Origin: Clostridia bacterium
GTDB lineage: Bacteria > Bacillota_A > Clostridia > Christensenellales > Borkfalkiaceae
NCBI GenBank assembly: GCA_017621955.1
Contig: JAGASB010000150.1
Span: 1 to 24,423 of the forward strand
Length of the DNA stretch: 24,423 bases
Reading direction: 5' to 3'
The notes under the pieces are model-generated. The model was not told the DNA's origin and did not search any database. It saw only the letters and a list, made by a program, of their open reading frames with translations. A program made the position numbers and the translations under genes. Positions 1-8,672 of this stretch are shown here, piece by piece (within the stretch, counting starts at the first letter, position 1; each line of letters opens with the position of its first letter).

Positions 1-227
1 ACGTATACGTTTACAATTCAATAACAGATGCTATTAATGGTACCGTTGCTTATGCGCTTGATAATGAAACTTATCAAACACTTACAGAAGGCGATACTGC
101 TACTGCAAACTCAGCGTCGTATTGGAAGCCAGGCGTAACTAAGGCTATTGCTGATTTACAATCTGCAAATGAACTTATAAGTGTTTCAAACGGACAATTA
201 ACGTTTAACGGTGTAACAATTGAATAA
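1..227 (+). CDS. C-terminal end of an unidentified protein (5' truncated)
   Basis: An open frame with no stop enters at the window edge (first full codon at base 3) and ends with TAA at 225-227, giving about 74 residues. The tail is rich in Ala, Thr, Asn and Ser, has one Trp (SYWKPG) and ends FNGVTIE. Few charged residues and many small polar ones would suit a secreted or surface protein, but no motif is recognisable. It is followed by a stem-loop at 252-283 and then by the GH20 gene, so it may belong to the same carbohydrate-use locus. That link is inference from position only. The real start and most of the protein lie outside the window. Confidence 0.6.
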   Translation, partial: VYVYNSITDAINGTVAYALDNETYQTLTEGDTATANSASYWKPGVTKAIADLQSANELISVSNGQLTFNGVTIE

Positions 228-251
228 CACAAACACTTAAAAACTAACGTT

Positions 252-291
252 GGGGCTGAAAGGAATTTAGTACTTTCAGCCCCATAAAAAT
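252..291 (+). terminator. Stem-loop, probable terminator or attenuating hairpin
   Basis: A perfect 11-bp stem (GGGGCTGAAAG at 252-262 with CTTTCAGCCCC at 273-283) has a 10-nt loop and is followed by AT-rich ATAAAAATATTT rather than a clean T-run. It sits between the end of the partial gene and the GH20 gene. It could be a weak terminator or an mRNA-stabilising hairpin that leaves some read-through into the GH20 gene, for which no clear promoter of its own is visible. Confidence 0.6.
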
Positions 292-311
292 ATTTACGAA
301 TAGGAGTAAAA

Positions 312-1985
312 ATGAATACAACTAACTTAGGAATAATGATTGACTGTTCAAGAAATGCCGTGCCTAATTTAAGCGCATTAAAAAAGTTTATAGATATAAC
401 GTCAAAAATGGGATATAATTCTATACAACTTTACACGGAAGATACTTTTGAAGTGGAAAACGAGCCGTTATTTGGTTTTATGCGTGGTAGATATTCATTT
501 GATGAGATTAAAGAAATTGACGAGTATGCAAGCAGTAAAGGTGTTGAACTAATTCCTTGTATACAAACCTTAGCGCACCTTGGCGCGATTATGCGTTGGA
601 GTAAGTATCAAAAAATTAGGGATTGCAACGATATCTTGTTGATTGATGACGAGGGCACTTATGAACTAATAGAAAACTTTTTTATTACTATTTCTAAAAC
701 GTTTAAGAGTAGAAAGGTAAACATAGGCATGGACGAGGCGCACATGGTTGGACTTGGCGCATACCTTGATAAGCACGGTTTTAACAACCGTTTTGAGCTT
801 TTATTAAAGCACTTAAATAGGGTTGTTCAAATAGCAGTTAAATACGGATTTAAGCCGTATATGTGGAGCGATATGTTTTTCCGCCTTGTAAATAACGGTG
901 GATATTATGGCTCTAAAATTAAATTTAGTCAGGAAGTTTTGAGTAAAGTTCCTAAGGAAGTTACTCTTGTTTATTGGGATTATTACAGCATAGACCAAAA
1001 GCATTACGACGATATGATAGAATCGCACAAGTACTTTAATAATAACGACATCGCCTTTGCTGGTGGTGCTTGGTGTTGGGCAGGTTTTGCTCCGCATAAT
1101 GAGTTTAGTATTTTGACTACTGATGCGGCTGTTAAGTCTTGTGTTAAATACGGAGTAAACGAAATTTGGATGACTCTTTGGGGAGATGACGGTGCAGAAT
1201 GTTCAATTTTTGCTATGCTTCCGTCGCTCATGTATGCGGCGGACTTGGCTAATGGCGTAACCGACCTTAACGTTATAAAGACGCATTTTAAAGAAATTGT
1301 TGGGGTAGAGTTCGATGATTTTTTAAAGTTAGATTTGCCTAACCATTTAAGAGAGAAAAAGCAAGTTGTCGGAGTGCCTAGCGATATTCAATATTATTAC
1401 AATTTGGTTAATACTCCGTGTAAATATATGTTTTTTGCCGACTGTTTCCAAGGCCTGTTCGATAGAACGGTAACTCAGGGCGACGGTAAAGTATATGGCG
1501 AAATAGCACAAAAACTATCTAAACACGCTGTGGGCGAGTGGGGTTATTTGTTCGATTACGAAGCTAAACTTTGTAATGCGCTTGAAATTAAATACGAACT
1601 TGGCGTTACTACTAAGAAACTGTACGACAAGAAAGATAAAAAAGCGTTAATTAATTTAGTAAACGATAGTTATATTCCTTTAATATCCCGCATAGAAGAG
1701 TTCTATGATAGTTATTCTAACCGTTGGTATAAGGAAAACAAAGCCTTTGGCTTAGAAGTTCAAGATATTCGCATAGGCGGTGTGTTGCAAAGATTAAAAA
1801 CTTGTATTAAACGTTTACTTGATTTTGCTAACGGCGTTATAGAAAAGATTGACGAACTTGAAGAGTACGCAAACTGCAATATGTTTACTGATGACGATTA
1901 TGCACCTGGCGCTAGGGGCGAAGTACCCGGTGAACCCATTTACTATAATTTATGGTCTAAGATTGTTTCGACAAGTGTATTATAA
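312..1985 (+). CDS. Glycoside hydrolase family 20 beta-N-acetylhexosaminidase, cytoplasmic
   Basis: Predicted exo-hydrolase removing terminal beta-linked GlcNAc or GalNAc from oligosaccharides, 557 aa. The family call rests on a TIM-barrel layout with the GH20 catalytic pair Asp141-Glu142 in GMDEAH, where the acidic pair orients the substrate acetamido group and donates the proton. It is supported by aromatic, acid-rich strands later in the barrel (around W185, W256, and WMTLWGDDGAE at 286-296). The N-terminus (MNTTNLGIMIDCSRN) enters the barrel directly, with no signal peptide and no preceding alpha/beta domain, so it should act in the cytoplasm on imported sugars. Start ATG 312 has AGGAG at 302-306. 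Only 10 bases separate it from the sugar isomerase-like gene, whose ribosome site directly follows the stop codon, indicating one transcript. Linkage specificity cannot be read from the sequence. Confidence 0.88.
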   Translation: MNTTNLGIMIDCSRNAVPNLSALKKFIDITSKMGYNSIQLYTEDTFEVENEPLFGFMRGRYSFDEIKEIDEYASSKGVELIPCIQTLAHLGAIMRWSKYQKIRDCNDILLIDDEGTYELIENFFITISKTFKSRKVNIGMDEAHMVGLGAYLDKHGFNNRFELLLKHLNRVVQIAVKYGFKPYMWSDMFFRLVNNGGYYGSKIKFSQEVLSKVPKEVTLVYWDYYSIDQKHYDDMIESHKYFNNNDIAFAGGAWCWAGFAPHNEFSILTTDAAVKSCVKYGVNEIWMTLWGDDGAECSIFAMLPSLMYAADLANGVTDLNVIKTHFKEIVGVEFDDFLKLDLPNHLREKKQVVGVPSDIQYYYNLVNTPCKYMFFADCFQGLFDRTVTQGDGKVYGEIAQKLSKHAVGEWGYLFDYEAKLCNALEIKYELGVTTKKLYDKKDKKALINLVNDSYIPLISRIEEFYDSYSNRWYKENKAFGLEVQDIRIGGVLQRLKTCIKRLLDFANGVIEKIDELEEYANCNMFTDDDYAPGARGEVPGEPIYYNLWSKIVSTSVL

Positions 1986-1995
1986 GGAGAATTTT

Positions 1996-2967
1996 ATGAA
2001 AGTTAGTGCGTCCAACGGTTATTTGATTAGGAATTTCGGTGTGGAAAAATCTATAAAAATTTTATCTAACGCAGGCATTGATGCTATTGATTATGATTTA
2101 AACGCAAACGATGATATAACAGATTACAAGTTGTTTACTCAGTATTCTGACAAAGAGTTTGATGAGTATTTTTTATCTGTTAAAAATTATATGGATAATC
2201 ACAATATTTTCGTCCAGCAAACTCACGCTCCTGACCAATGGTATATTACTGAGTATAACGATAAGCTTAAAATACAAGACGAATTTTCGCAAACTGCCGA
2301 CGGGCGTTTTCAGTTCAATTTAAGTGAGCGTTATATAAATTTGTTGATTAAATGTATCAGGGCTACCAGCATATTAGGCTCAAAATACGTCGTGATACAC
2401 CCTGCAATACTTCCAACGTACAAGTATGACAACAATAGGGAAGAGTGTAAAAAGTATAATATGGAAGTTTACAGTCGCATTATTCCGTACTTGGAAAAAT
2501 ACAACGTAAAAGTCGGCTTAGAAAACATGTTTGCTTGGGCGCCTAAAATTACCGAAACAAACCAATATTGTCCTACTTGTTGTAGCCGTCCAGAAGAAAT
2601 TATAGACTACATTGAAACTTTAAACAGCGATAGATTTGTTGCTTGTTTAGATTTGGGACATTTAAATCTCACTTGCAAAGATACCAACGACACCGTTGAC
2701 GGTGGAATTTTAAAGCTTAATAAGTATTTAGAAGCTTTACACATACACGATACCGACGGGTTTGAAGATTTACACGTTCCACCCTTTATGGGCAACATAG
2801 ATTGGGTTAAGGTATGTACTGCCTTAAAACAAGTCGATTATAAAGGCGTGCTTAATTTTGAAATAGGTGGTGGATATTATAATAAGTTTGGCAAAGAAAA
2901 TATTCAGTCTAGCGCAGAATATTTGTATTCAACAGGTAAATTTTTGGCTAATTTGATAGAAAAATAA
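1996..2967 (+). CDS. Sugar phosphate isomerase/epimerase family TIM-barrel protein
   Basis: A 323-aa xylose-isomerase-like TIM barrel (AP endonuclease 2 superfamily). The expected metal-site residues appear at barrel strand ends: H135 (VIHP), E176 (GLEN), D219 and H222 (CLDLGH), H249/H251 with D252 (HIHDTD) and E289 (NFEIGGG). This family isomerises or epimerises keto and aldo sugars or related polyols; the substrate here is unknown. Start ATG 1996 is preferred over an upstream in-frame ATG at 1849 inside the GH20 gene, because AAGGAG lies at 1984-1989 and homology-like sequence begins there (MKVSASNGYL). A Cys cluster at 192-196 (YCPTCC) is notable. Paired with the GH20 hydrolase, it probably handles a sugar released from a hexosamine-containing glycan. 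That pathway assignment is inference. Confidence 0.8.
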   Translation: MKVSASNGYLIRNFGVEKSIKILSNAGIDAIDYDLNANDDITDYKLFTQYSDKEFDEYFLSVKNYMDNHNIFVQQTHAPDQWYITEYNDKLKIQDEFSQTADGRFQFNLSERYINLLIKCIRATSILGSKYVVIHPAILPTYKYDNNREECKKYNMEVYSRIIPYLEKYNVKVGLENMFAWAPKITETNQYCPTCCSRPEEIIDYIETLNSDRFVACLDLGHLNLTCKDTNDTVDGGILKLNKYLEALHIHDTDGFEDLHVPPFMGNIDWVKVCTALKQVDYKGVLNFEIGGGYYNKFGKENIQSSAEYLYSTGKFLANLIEK

Positions 2968-2986
2968 AGCGTTTACGATAAAAACC

Positions 2987-3022
2987 AAACGCACCGCTAA
3001 AAAATCTTAGCGGTGCGTTTTT
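2987..3022. terminator. Bidirectional rho-independent terminator
   Basis: A 14-bp perfect stem (AAACGCACCGCTAA 2987-3000 with TTAGCGGTGCGTTT 3007-3020) with a 6-nt loop is followed by a T-run on the + strand. On the - strand it is followed by GGTTTTTA. It lies between convergent genes ending at 2967 (+) and 3032 (-), so it can serve both. Confidence 0.88.
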
Positions 3023-3031
3023 AAGTGTTGT

Positions 3032-3754
3032 TTATTTTGTTGGGATAAAATGTTCAAAAATTATGTTGTCGACAAAGGGGGTAAGGGCGGTGGCGGTTTT
3101 ATTATCTGTAACCGTCCACGCAATAACCGCTTTGTTTTTAACTTTGCTTTTTTTAAGGGGTAGCCCTGAGTACGAATAACTTATAAAATCGGGTTTAATT
3201 AAAAAATTAAGTGGCATTTTTCTAATGATAAAATTTACAAGTTTGCTTTTGTCTTCTTGTTTAACTTCCGTGCCAAGAACGCCACGCAAAAACGTAGGCG
3301 CAAGTTTTTTTATTCGCTTTATATAAAGTGGATTAAACGATTGCAAGGCAAATTCCCCCTTATAACTTTTAAGTCTATTGACCGTTTTATCTACACAAGT
3401 TTTATCAGGTTGGTCTTTAATTTCAATTAAAAGTGGAACTTTGCCGTCAACGGCGGATAAAACTTCGTCAAAAGTCGGCACGGTAAGTTCTGAGCCTAAA
3501 AGTCGCAAAGCCTTGATTTCATCATAAGTTTTATCGGTAATTAAAGCGTCAACGCCCGTCATTCTTTTTAAGTTAATATCGTGGAAAGAAAACAGCACGC
3601 CGTCCTTTGACAAATATAGGTCAATTTCGATAGCAAAACCGTGTTTTACTGCGTTAATATATGCAGGGATAGAATTTTCAATAATATTATCGTTCCAAAG
3701 TCCACGGTGGGCGATTGGCGTTGTAAAAAGAAAGCAATCTTTATTTATCCGCAT
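3032..3754 (-). CDS. Glycerophosphodiester phosphodiesterase (GDPD family)
   Basis: Predicted to hydrolyse glycerophosphodiesters (deacylated phospholipid head groups) to glycerol-3-phosphate and an alcohol; 240 aa, typical for the compact bacterial enzyme. The GDPD signature is complete: HRG at 16-18, ENS at 27-29, the metal-binding pair E43 and D45 (AIEIDLYLSKDG), and the catalytic HD at 58-59 (FSFHD). Later elements include IEIKDQ and the C-terminal AWTVTDN strand. There is no signal peptide, so it is cytoplasmic. Start ATG is at 3754-3752 with AAAGGAG (reverse complement of 3760-3766) five bases upstream. It is transcribed alone from a perfect consensus sigma-A promoter that overlaps the lepA promoter, and shares a bidirectional terminator with the convergent isomerase-like gene. 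Confidence 0.93.
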   Translation of the reverse strand: MRINKDCFLFTTPIAHRGLWNDNIIENSIPAYINAVKHGFAIEIDLYLSKDGVLFSFHDINLKRMTGVDALITDKTYDEIKALRLLGSELTVPTFDEVLSAVDGKVPLLIEIKDQPDKTCVDKTVNRLKSYKGEFALQSFNPLYIKRIKKLAPTFLRGVLGTEVKQEDKSKLVNFIIRKMPLNFLIKPDFISYSYSGLPLKKSKVKNKAVIAWTVTDNKTATALTPFVDNIIFEHFIPTK

Positions 3755-3773
3755 AAAACTCCTTTTATATTAC

Positions 3774-3802
3774 TTGCAAAATTTTCAACTTTATTATATA
3801 CT
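3774..3802 (+). promoter_or_regulatory. Sigma-A promoter for lepA-hemW
   Basis: TTGCAA (3774-3779), a 17-nt spacer and TATACT (3797-3802), with predicted transcription start near 3809 and lepA ATG at 3844. Its -10 box overlaps the -10 box of the opposite-strand promoter. Confidence 0.75.
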
Positions 3803-3821
3803 GTTAATAAATATTTGTCAA
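3793..3821 (-). promoter_or_regulatory. Perfect consensus sigma-A promoter for the GDPD gene
   Basis: On the - strand TTGACA (3821-3816), a 17-nt spacer and TATAAT (3798-3793), exact matches to both consensus hexamers at the optimal spacing. The predicted start is near 3786, leaving a leader of about 30 nt before the GDPD ATG. It overlaps the lepA promoter almost completely. Confidence 0.85.
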
Positions 3822-3843
3822 GATTAAATCAGAAAGGTAATAT

Positions 3844-5655
3844 ATGTCAATCAACAAAGAAAACGTAAGAAACTTTTGTATAGTGGCGCACATTGACCAC
3901 GGTAAAAGCACGCTTGCCGATAGGCTTATGGAAAAAACGGGTCAGGTAAGTGAGCGTGATATGGAAGAACAGCTTCTTGACTCTATGGACTTAGAGCGTG
4001 AACGTGGTATAACCATAAAACTTACGCCCGTTAGAATGTTTTATAAAGCAAAGGACGGAAAGGAATATATTTTTAACCTTATAGATACGCCCGGTCACGT
4101 TGACTTTACTTACGAAGTTTCACGTTCATTAAAAGCGTGTGAAGGCGCAATATTAATAGTAGATGCAACGCAAGGCGTTCAAGCGCAAACGCTTGCAAAC
4201 GCTTACCTTGCGATAGATAACGATTTAGAGATTATGCCCGTCATCAACAAGATGGACTTAGCATCTGCACGCCCCGACGAAGCGGCAAGGGAATTAGAAG
4301 ATATTTTAGGCGTGGACGCTAGCGACGCACCGAGAATTTCTGCTAAGAGTGGACTTAACGTTGAAGATGTTTTGGAACAAATCGTTCATAAAATCCCTGC
4401 GCCCAAGGGCGATGAAAACGCACCCTTAAAAGCGCTTATATTCGATAGTTATTACGATAACTTTAAGGGCGTAATTTGTTTCGTGCGCATAATGGACGGA
4501 CAAGTCAAGGTCGGCACAAAAATCAAGACGTTTATGTCGTCAAAGCAGTTTGACGTAACCGAAGTTGGCGTGTTCTCACCTAAAATGCAACCCAAAGACA
4601 GTTTGTCGGCAGGTGAAGTTGGATATATTGCAGCAAGCATAAAAAGCATTGAAGATACGGCAGTCGGTGACACTATAACCGACGTTAATAACCCTGCCAA
4701 AGAGCCACTACCCGGTTACAAAAAAGCACTGCCGATGGTGTTTTCTGGCGTATTCCCACTTGATGGCAGTAAATTTAACGACTTAAAAGACGCATTGCTT
4801 AAACTTAAACTAAACGATGCGGCACTATCCATTGAACCCGACAACTCTGCTGCGTTAGGGTTTGGATTCCGTTGTGGCTTTTTAGGACTACTTCATATGG
4901 ACGTTATTCAAGAGAGAATTGAGCGTGAGTTCGACTTGCAGATTATAACGACCGCACCGTCCGTTTCATACAAAGTTTATAAGACCGACGGAACGGAAAT
5001 GACGGTTGAAAACCCAACTCACTTACCGCCCGTTACCGAAATTGACTATATGGAAGAACCTGTTATTAACGCAAGTATCTTTACACCGCCCGACTACGTT
5101 GGACCTATTATGGAATTATGTCAGTATAAGCGTGGTATATATAAAGATATGGTGTATTTAGATAAAACTCGTGTTGAACTTAAATACACACTTCCACTAA
5201 ACGAAATTATCTACGACTTTTTTGACCAGTTAAAGTCAAGAACTAAGGGGTACGCATCGTTCGACTACGAAGTTTCAGGCTATCAAAAAAGCGACCTTGT
5301 TAAACTTGATATGCTCTTAAACGGCGACGTTTGCGATGCGCTTTCAATAATAGTTCATAAGGACAAGGCTTATGAACGTGGTCGCCAGATTGCAGAAAAG
5401 TTAAAGGACGTTATTCCACGACAAATGTTTGAAATACCTATTCAGGCGGCGGTTGGCGGAAAGATTATCGCTCGTGAAACGGTCAAGGCGTTTAGAAAGG
5501 ACGTTTTGGCAAAGTGCTACGGTGGTGACGTAACAAGAAAGAAAAAACTTCTTGAAAAACAAAAAGAAGGCAAAAAGAAAATGCGTTCTATCGGTACTGT
5601 TGAAATACCAAGCGAAGCGTTTATTTCAATACTTAAAACCGATAACGACAGGTGA
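3844..5655 (+). CDS. lepA: Elongation factor 4 (LepA), ribosome-associated GTPase
   Basis: LepA/EF4 binds the ribosome and acts in back-translocation or 30S biogenesis. The 603-aa length is typical. GTPase motifs are canonical: G1 AHIDHGKST at 15-23, G2 RGITIK at 54-59, G3 DTPGHVDF at 81-88, G4 NKMD at 135-138. The rest follows LepA architecture, including the [18 protein letters not shown] region of the EF-G-like domain III and the LepA-specific lysine-rich C-terminus ([28 protein letters not shown]). Start ATG 3844 follows AAAGG at 3833-3837. It is the first gene of a two-gene unit with hemW, whose start overlaps or abuts the lepA stop codon. The lepA-hemW pairing is common in Firmicutes, but the heat-shock genes that often follow are absent here. 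Confidence 0.98.
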   Translation: MSINKENVRNFCIVAHIDHGKSTLADRLMEKTGQVSERDMEEQLLDSMDLERERGITIKLTPVRMFYKAKDGKEYIFNLIDTPGHVDFTYEVSRSLKACEGAILIVDATQGVQAQTLANAYLAIDNDLEIMPVINKMDLASARPDEAARELEDILGVDASDAPRISAKSGLNVEDVLEQIVHKIPAPKGDENAPLKALIFDSYYDNFKGVICFVRIMDGQVKVGTKIKTFMSSKQFDVTEVGVFSPKMQPKDSLSAGEVGYIAASIKSIEDTAVGDTITDVNNPAKEPLPGYKKALPMVFSGVFPLDGSKFNDLKDALLKLKLNDAALSIEPDNSAALGFGFRCGFLGLLHMDVIQERIEREFDLQIITTAPSVSYKVYKTDGTEMTVENPTHLPPVTEIDYMEEPVINASIFTPPDYVGPIMELCQYKRGIYKDMVYLDKTRVELKYTLPLNEIIYDFFDQLKSRTKGYASFDYEVSGYQKSDLVKLDMLLNGDVCDALSIIVHKDKAYERGRQIAEKLKDVIPRQMFEIPIQAAVGGKIIARETVKAFRKDVLAKCYGGDVTRKKKLLEKQKEGKKKMRSIGTVEIPSEAFISILKTDNDR

Positions 5656-5657
5656 TT

Positions 5658-6767
5658 ATGGCAGGACTATATTTACACGTTCCATTTTGCAAGCAAAAAT
5701 GTACTTATTGCGACTTTGCGTCCTTTCCAAAGGAAATCGGCAAAGCCGAAAGCTACTTTGCTTGTCTTTATAGGGAAATTGAAGGGCGTTCAAAACAGTA
5801 CCCAAAAGCGATTATCGAAACTATTTATATCGGTGGGGGAACACCGTCGGTTGTGCCGTCAAAGTTTATTGCAGGCGCAATAAGACAGATTAAAAAGTGT
5901 TTTACCGTTAAAAAAGATGCGGAAATCACTATTGAACTTAATCCCGGTACGGTTGATGAGCAAAAAATAAAAGAGTACAAGTCGGTCGGTGTAAACAGGT
6001 TTTCAATAGGGCTTCAAACGGGGTATGACGACCAACTTAAACGCTTAAACAGAATTCATACAGCAAAGGACTTTTTGCTTTGCTGCAATATGCTTAAAGG
6101 CGAAAATATCAGTGCGGATATTTTAATAGGACTGCACGACCAAACGTTAGAGCAAGTTAAAAAGACCATTGACCTTGCTATCGTTGGTGGGGTAAGTCAT
6201 ATTTCAGTCTATGCGCTCACTGCCGAAGTCGGTACACCTATTTATACCGATTATCTTAATGGCGAACTTCTATCGGACGATGAAGTTGCCGATATTTACG
6301 ACGGTGTGGTTGAGTACTTAAAAGAAAAAGGCTTTGACCGTTATGAAGTTTCAAACTTTGCTAAAAACGGTTTGCGTTCACGCCACAATATGAACTATTG
6401 GAAGCGTGGCGAATACATAGGCGTTGGCGTTTCTGCAAGTTCGTTTATGGAAAATAGGCGCTTTACCAACACGTTTAAGATTGACGAATATATGAACGCC
6501 GTTATTTACAACAAATCGCCCGAAATTTCAAGCGACGATATCGGTTATGAAGATGCTAAGTTTGAATTTATTATGTTAGGGCTTAGAACAAGTGACGGAA
6601 TTGATATAGAAAAATTCAACGCTGAGTTTAATGCAGACTTTAAAAAAGAATATAAAGACGTGCTTAATAAAAAAGCACAATTTCTTGAACTTGACGGCAA
6701 CGTGTTAAAGATTAAGGAAAAATACCTATACGTTCAAAACGATATAATCTTAGCGTTTATGAAATAA
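5658..6767 (+). CDS. hemW: HemW-type radical SAM protein (heme chaperone family)
   Basis: A radical SAM protein of 369 aa. The [4Fe-4S] motif CxxxCxxC is C11, C15, C18 in LYLHVPFCKQKCTYCDF, and the SAM-binding GGGTPS follows. The short N-terminus beginning at the first barrel strand fits HemW, a heme-binding chaperone, rather than coproporphyrinogen dehydrogenase HemN, which carries an extra N-terminal region. Old annotations often call it oxygen-independent coproporphyrinogen III oxidase. Start ATG 5658 is chosen because AGG at 5650-5652 gives a usable five-base spacing and the protein then begins in the family-typical way; a GTG at 5652 overlapping the lepA stop is the alternative. It ends with a terminator at 6788-6818. 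No hemin-synthesis genes are nearby. Confidence 0.93.
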   Translation: MAGLYLHVPFCKQKCTYCDFASFPKEIGKAESYFACLYREIEGRSKQYPKAIIETIYIGGGTPSVVPSKFIAGAIRQIKKCFTVKKDAEITIELNPGTVDEQKIKEYKSVGVNRFSIGLQTGYDDQLKRLNRIHTAKDFLLCCNMLKGENISADILIGLHDQTLEQVKKTIDLAIVGGVSHISVYALTAEVGTPIYTDYLNGELLSDDEVADIYDGVVEYLKEKGFDRYEVSNFAKNGLRSRHNMNYWKRGEYIGVGVSASSFMENRRFTNTFKIDEYMNAVIYNKSPEISSDDIGYEDAKFEFIMLGLRTSDGIDIEKFNAEFNADFKKEYKDVLNKKAQFLELDGNVLKIKEKYLYVQNDIILAFMK

Positions 6768-6787
6768 AAATATTAAAAAAGATAATG

Positions 6788-6818
6788 CTTGGGCAAAAAA
6801 CCCAAGTATTTTCTTTTT
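6788..6818 (+). terminator. Rho-independent terminator after hemW
   Basis: The stem CTTGGG (6788-6793) / CCCAAG (6801-6806) with a CAAAAAA loop is followed by the T-rich stretch TATTTTCTTTTT. It separates lepA-hemW from the sporulation genes. Confidence 0.75.
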
Positions 6819-6923
6819 GCCTTTATAATCGCAAAATTTATTCTACAAAAAACTATTTTAAACCAAAAAAACTTACTTAAAAATATGCTTGCCGTTTGCT
6901 ATCATTTTTGCACGGGGGATTTT

Positions 6924-7751
6924 ATGACAGTATACGTTGAGTACGTTATTATAGATAACGTTGTCATAGACTATCTTTTGCTTAAAGCAACGCTTATAAT
7001 CGCAAACGTTCGCTATAAACGAAAAAGGCTTTTTTTAACGGCATTACTTGGTGCTTTAATAGCGCTTATTTATCCGCTACTTGAAAGCGTGCCACTTATT
7101 ATGACTGCGGTAAAAGTTCTTTCGGGCATTCTTTTAACGCTAATTGCCACTAAGTATAAAAGCGCAAGAGAATACTACATAATAACCTTACTATTTTTTC
7201 TTTTAACATTTCTTGTAGGCGGAGCGATAACGGGCGTATTTTATCTTTTTAATATTCCACAATCGTCCGAAGTTATGATAGGGATAATGATACTGCCCGT
7301 GTACGCAGTAGTGCGTGTAGTTGTTGACGTATTAAAATATTTGTATCGACATAAAAACGTGGCGTGTAAAATATACACCATCGAACTTACTTGCCGTGAA
7401 AAAACGGTAACGGCACGGGGTTTTTATGATACGGGCAACGCCTTATACGATGATAATTCGCCCGTAATCGTATGTGGGAAAAGTCTTTTTTACGATATTT
7501 TAGGCGATAACTTGTTAAGCGTTAAACTAAGAAAAATATCGGTCAGTACGGTGAGTGGTAAAACTGAAAATTATGCCTTTAAATTAGATAGTTTAAAGAT
7601 ATATATTTTAGATAAACCGAATATATATAATAACGTAACGCTTTTAGTGTCGGCTGAGTCGTTGGGCGATGGTTACGACGTGATTTTGCACCCTGATTTA
7701 ATGGAGGAAAACGTTGATGGAAATAATGCAAAGGCTAAAAAAGTTTCTTAA
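6924..7751 (+). CDS. spoIIGA: SpoIIGA, membrane aspartic protease that processes pro-sigma-E
   Basis: A 275-aa sporulation protease. The N-terminal half is hydrophobic, with about five membrane segments between residues 5 and 140. The C-terminal half carries the aspartic-protease motif DTG at 169-171 ([12 protein letters not shown]). In Bacillus, SpoIIGA sits in the septal membrane and cleaves pro-sigma-E after the forespore signal SpoIIR. Start ATG 6924 is chosen over an upstream in-frame start at 6789, which lies in the hemW terminator. A G-rich ribosome site (GGGGGA, 6914-6919) precedes ATG 6924, and [20 protein letters not shown] is the usual family N-terminus. The last 35 bases overlap the start of sigE, its substrate, implying translational coupling. 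I found no convincing 0A box or sigma-A promoter in the 100 bases upstream. Confidence 0.95.
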   Translation: MTVYVEYVIIDNVVIDYLLLKATLIIANVRYKRKRLFLTALLGALIALIYPLLESVPLIMTAVKVLSGILLTLIATKYKSAREYYIITLLFFLLTFLVGGAITGVFYLFNIPQSSEVMIGIMILPVYAVVRVVVDVLKYLYRHKNVACKIYTIELTCREKTVTARGFYDTGNALYDDNSPVIVCGKSLFYDILGDNLLSVKLRKISVSTVSGKTENYAFKLDSLKIYILDKPNIYNNVTLLVSAESLGDGYDVILHPDLMEENVDGNNAKAKKVS

Positions 7752-8424
7752 AATTTTTTGTTTAAGTGATAACCTTATCCGTTTTATCGGTGGGGGAGAA
7801 GTTCTTCCGCAACCTTTTAGTTCTGTGGAAGAAGCCGATATGCTAAGCCGTCTTGCAGACGGTGAATCGGGCATTAGGGATAAGCTTATAGAACACAACT
7901 TGCGCCTAGTGGTCTACATTGCACGCCGTTTTGAAAACACGGGCGTTGACCTTGACGACCTTGTGTCCGTTGGCACGATAGGTTTAATTAAAGCGGTTAA
8001 TTCTTTTAATGCGGACAAGAATATTAAACTTGCCACATACGCATCACGCTGTATAGAAAACGAAATTTTAATGCACTTACGTCGTACGGTAAAATTAAAG
8101 AGTGAAGTGTCTTTTGACGAGCCGTTAAACACCGATTGGGAAGGTAACGAACTTATGTTATCCGACGTTATGGGTACCGACGGCGACGTTGTGTATAAAA
8201 AAATAGAAAATGGTGTCGAAACCGAACTTTTAGGCGTGGCGTTGACAAGGCTAAACACACGAGAGCGTGAGATAATGGAACTTCGTTACGGTCTTAACGG
8301 AGAAGAAGAAAAGACTCAGCGTGAAGTTGCCGATATGCTTGGTATATCCCAAAGTTACATATCCCGTCTTGAAAAAAAGATAATAGTGCGGTTAAAAAAG
8401 GAGTTTTCCAAAATGGTTTTTTAA
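7717..8424 (+). CDS. sigE: RNA polymerase sigma-E, mother-cell sporulation sigma factor (pro-form)
   Basis: Sigma-70 family, 235 aa, matching sigma-E throughout. A basic pro-region ([14 protein letters not shown]) precedes the conserved [13 protein letters not shown] junction where SpoIIGA cuts in Bacillus; about 23 residues would be removed, slightly shorter than the 27 of B. subtilis. Region 2 has [33 protein letters not shown] and [20 protein letters not shown], followed by [22 protein letters not shown] and a region 4 helix-turn-helix ([22 protein letters not shown]). Start ATG 7717 has GGAGG at 7703-7707; TTG 7714 is a possible alternative. The usual direct neighbour sigG is displaced 3.6 kb downstream by inserted material. 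The stop codon lies inside the first arm of a palindromic repeat. Confidence 0.98.
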   Translation: MEIMQRLKKFLKIFCLSDNLIRFIGGGEVLPQPFSSVEEADMLSRLADGESGIRDKLIEHNLRLVVYIARRFENTGVDLDDLVSVGTIGLIKAVNSFNADKNIKLATYASRCIENEILMHLRRTVKLKSEVSFDEPLNTDWEGNELMLSDVMGTDGDVVYKKIENGVETELLGVALTRLNTREREIMELRYGLNGEEEKTQREVADMLGISQSYISRLEKKIIVRLKKEFSKMVF

Positions 8425-8543
8425 GGGGTTATAAACGTCGCGTGGCGTCGTTAACTGCCTTACGGAAAAGACTTCGATGAACAGACGTTCTATCTCACCC
8501 TTTTCCGCAGTCGAGCCTAGCCACGCTCGTTTCTAATCCCTTA
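8422..8543. repeat. Palindromic unit 1: long imperfect nested hairpin
   Basis: The 25-nt left arm (8422-8446) and 24-nt right arm (8520-8543) are inverted copies: TAAGGG/CCCTTA, TTA/TAA, AAACG/CGTTT and GCGTGGC/GCCACGC pair with few mismatches. Nested inside are TCG/CGA (8448-8450 with 8512-8514), ACTG/CAGT (8454-8457 with 8508-8511), CGGAAAAG/CTTTTCCG (8463-8470 with 8500-8507) and an apical GAAC-AGAC-GTTC hairpin (8479-8490) flanked by GAT/ATC. The whole unit can fold as one long hairpin. It begins at the sigE stop codon. It could be a structured RNA in the sigE 3' UTR or a small non-autonomous palindromic element. Confidence 0.8.
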
Positions 8544-8544
8544 C

Positions 8545-8664
8545 TTAAATGATTATAAACATCGCAATAGTTCGTCAAACATCGTAGATACTTGATTGTG
8601 TACAGACGTACACGCACATCGTATCTACTAGTTTTCCTGCTCTTGCTCGTTTCTAACCCCTTAA
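8545..8664. repeat. Palindromic unit 2: same fold, different stem sequences
   Basis: The left arm starts TTAAATGATTATAAAC and the right arm is GCTCGTTTCTAACCCCTTA (8645-8663). Pairs include TTAA/TTAA, TTA/TAA, AAAC/GTTT and GCAA/TTGC. Inside are AAAC/GTTT (8577-8580 with 8631-8634), GTAGATAC/GTATCTAC (8584-8591 with 8621-8628) and an apical GTGTAC-AGAC-GTACAC hairpin (8598-8613) with outer GAT/ATC. The order of helices and the AGAC loop match unit 1, but the helix sequences differ and remain complementary. Confidence 0.78.
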
Positions 8665-8672
8665 AATATCAC

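Noticed and set aside
1..227. ABC transporter solute-binding protein tail
   Set aside because: The position before a GH20 gene makes this tempting, but the 74 visible residues carry no diagnostic motif.
6807..6923. 0A boxes or a spoIIGA promoter
   Set aside because: Several AT-rich hexamers can be drawn, including a TATAAT near 6823, but none has a matching -35 at good spacing and no TGTCGAA-type box was found.
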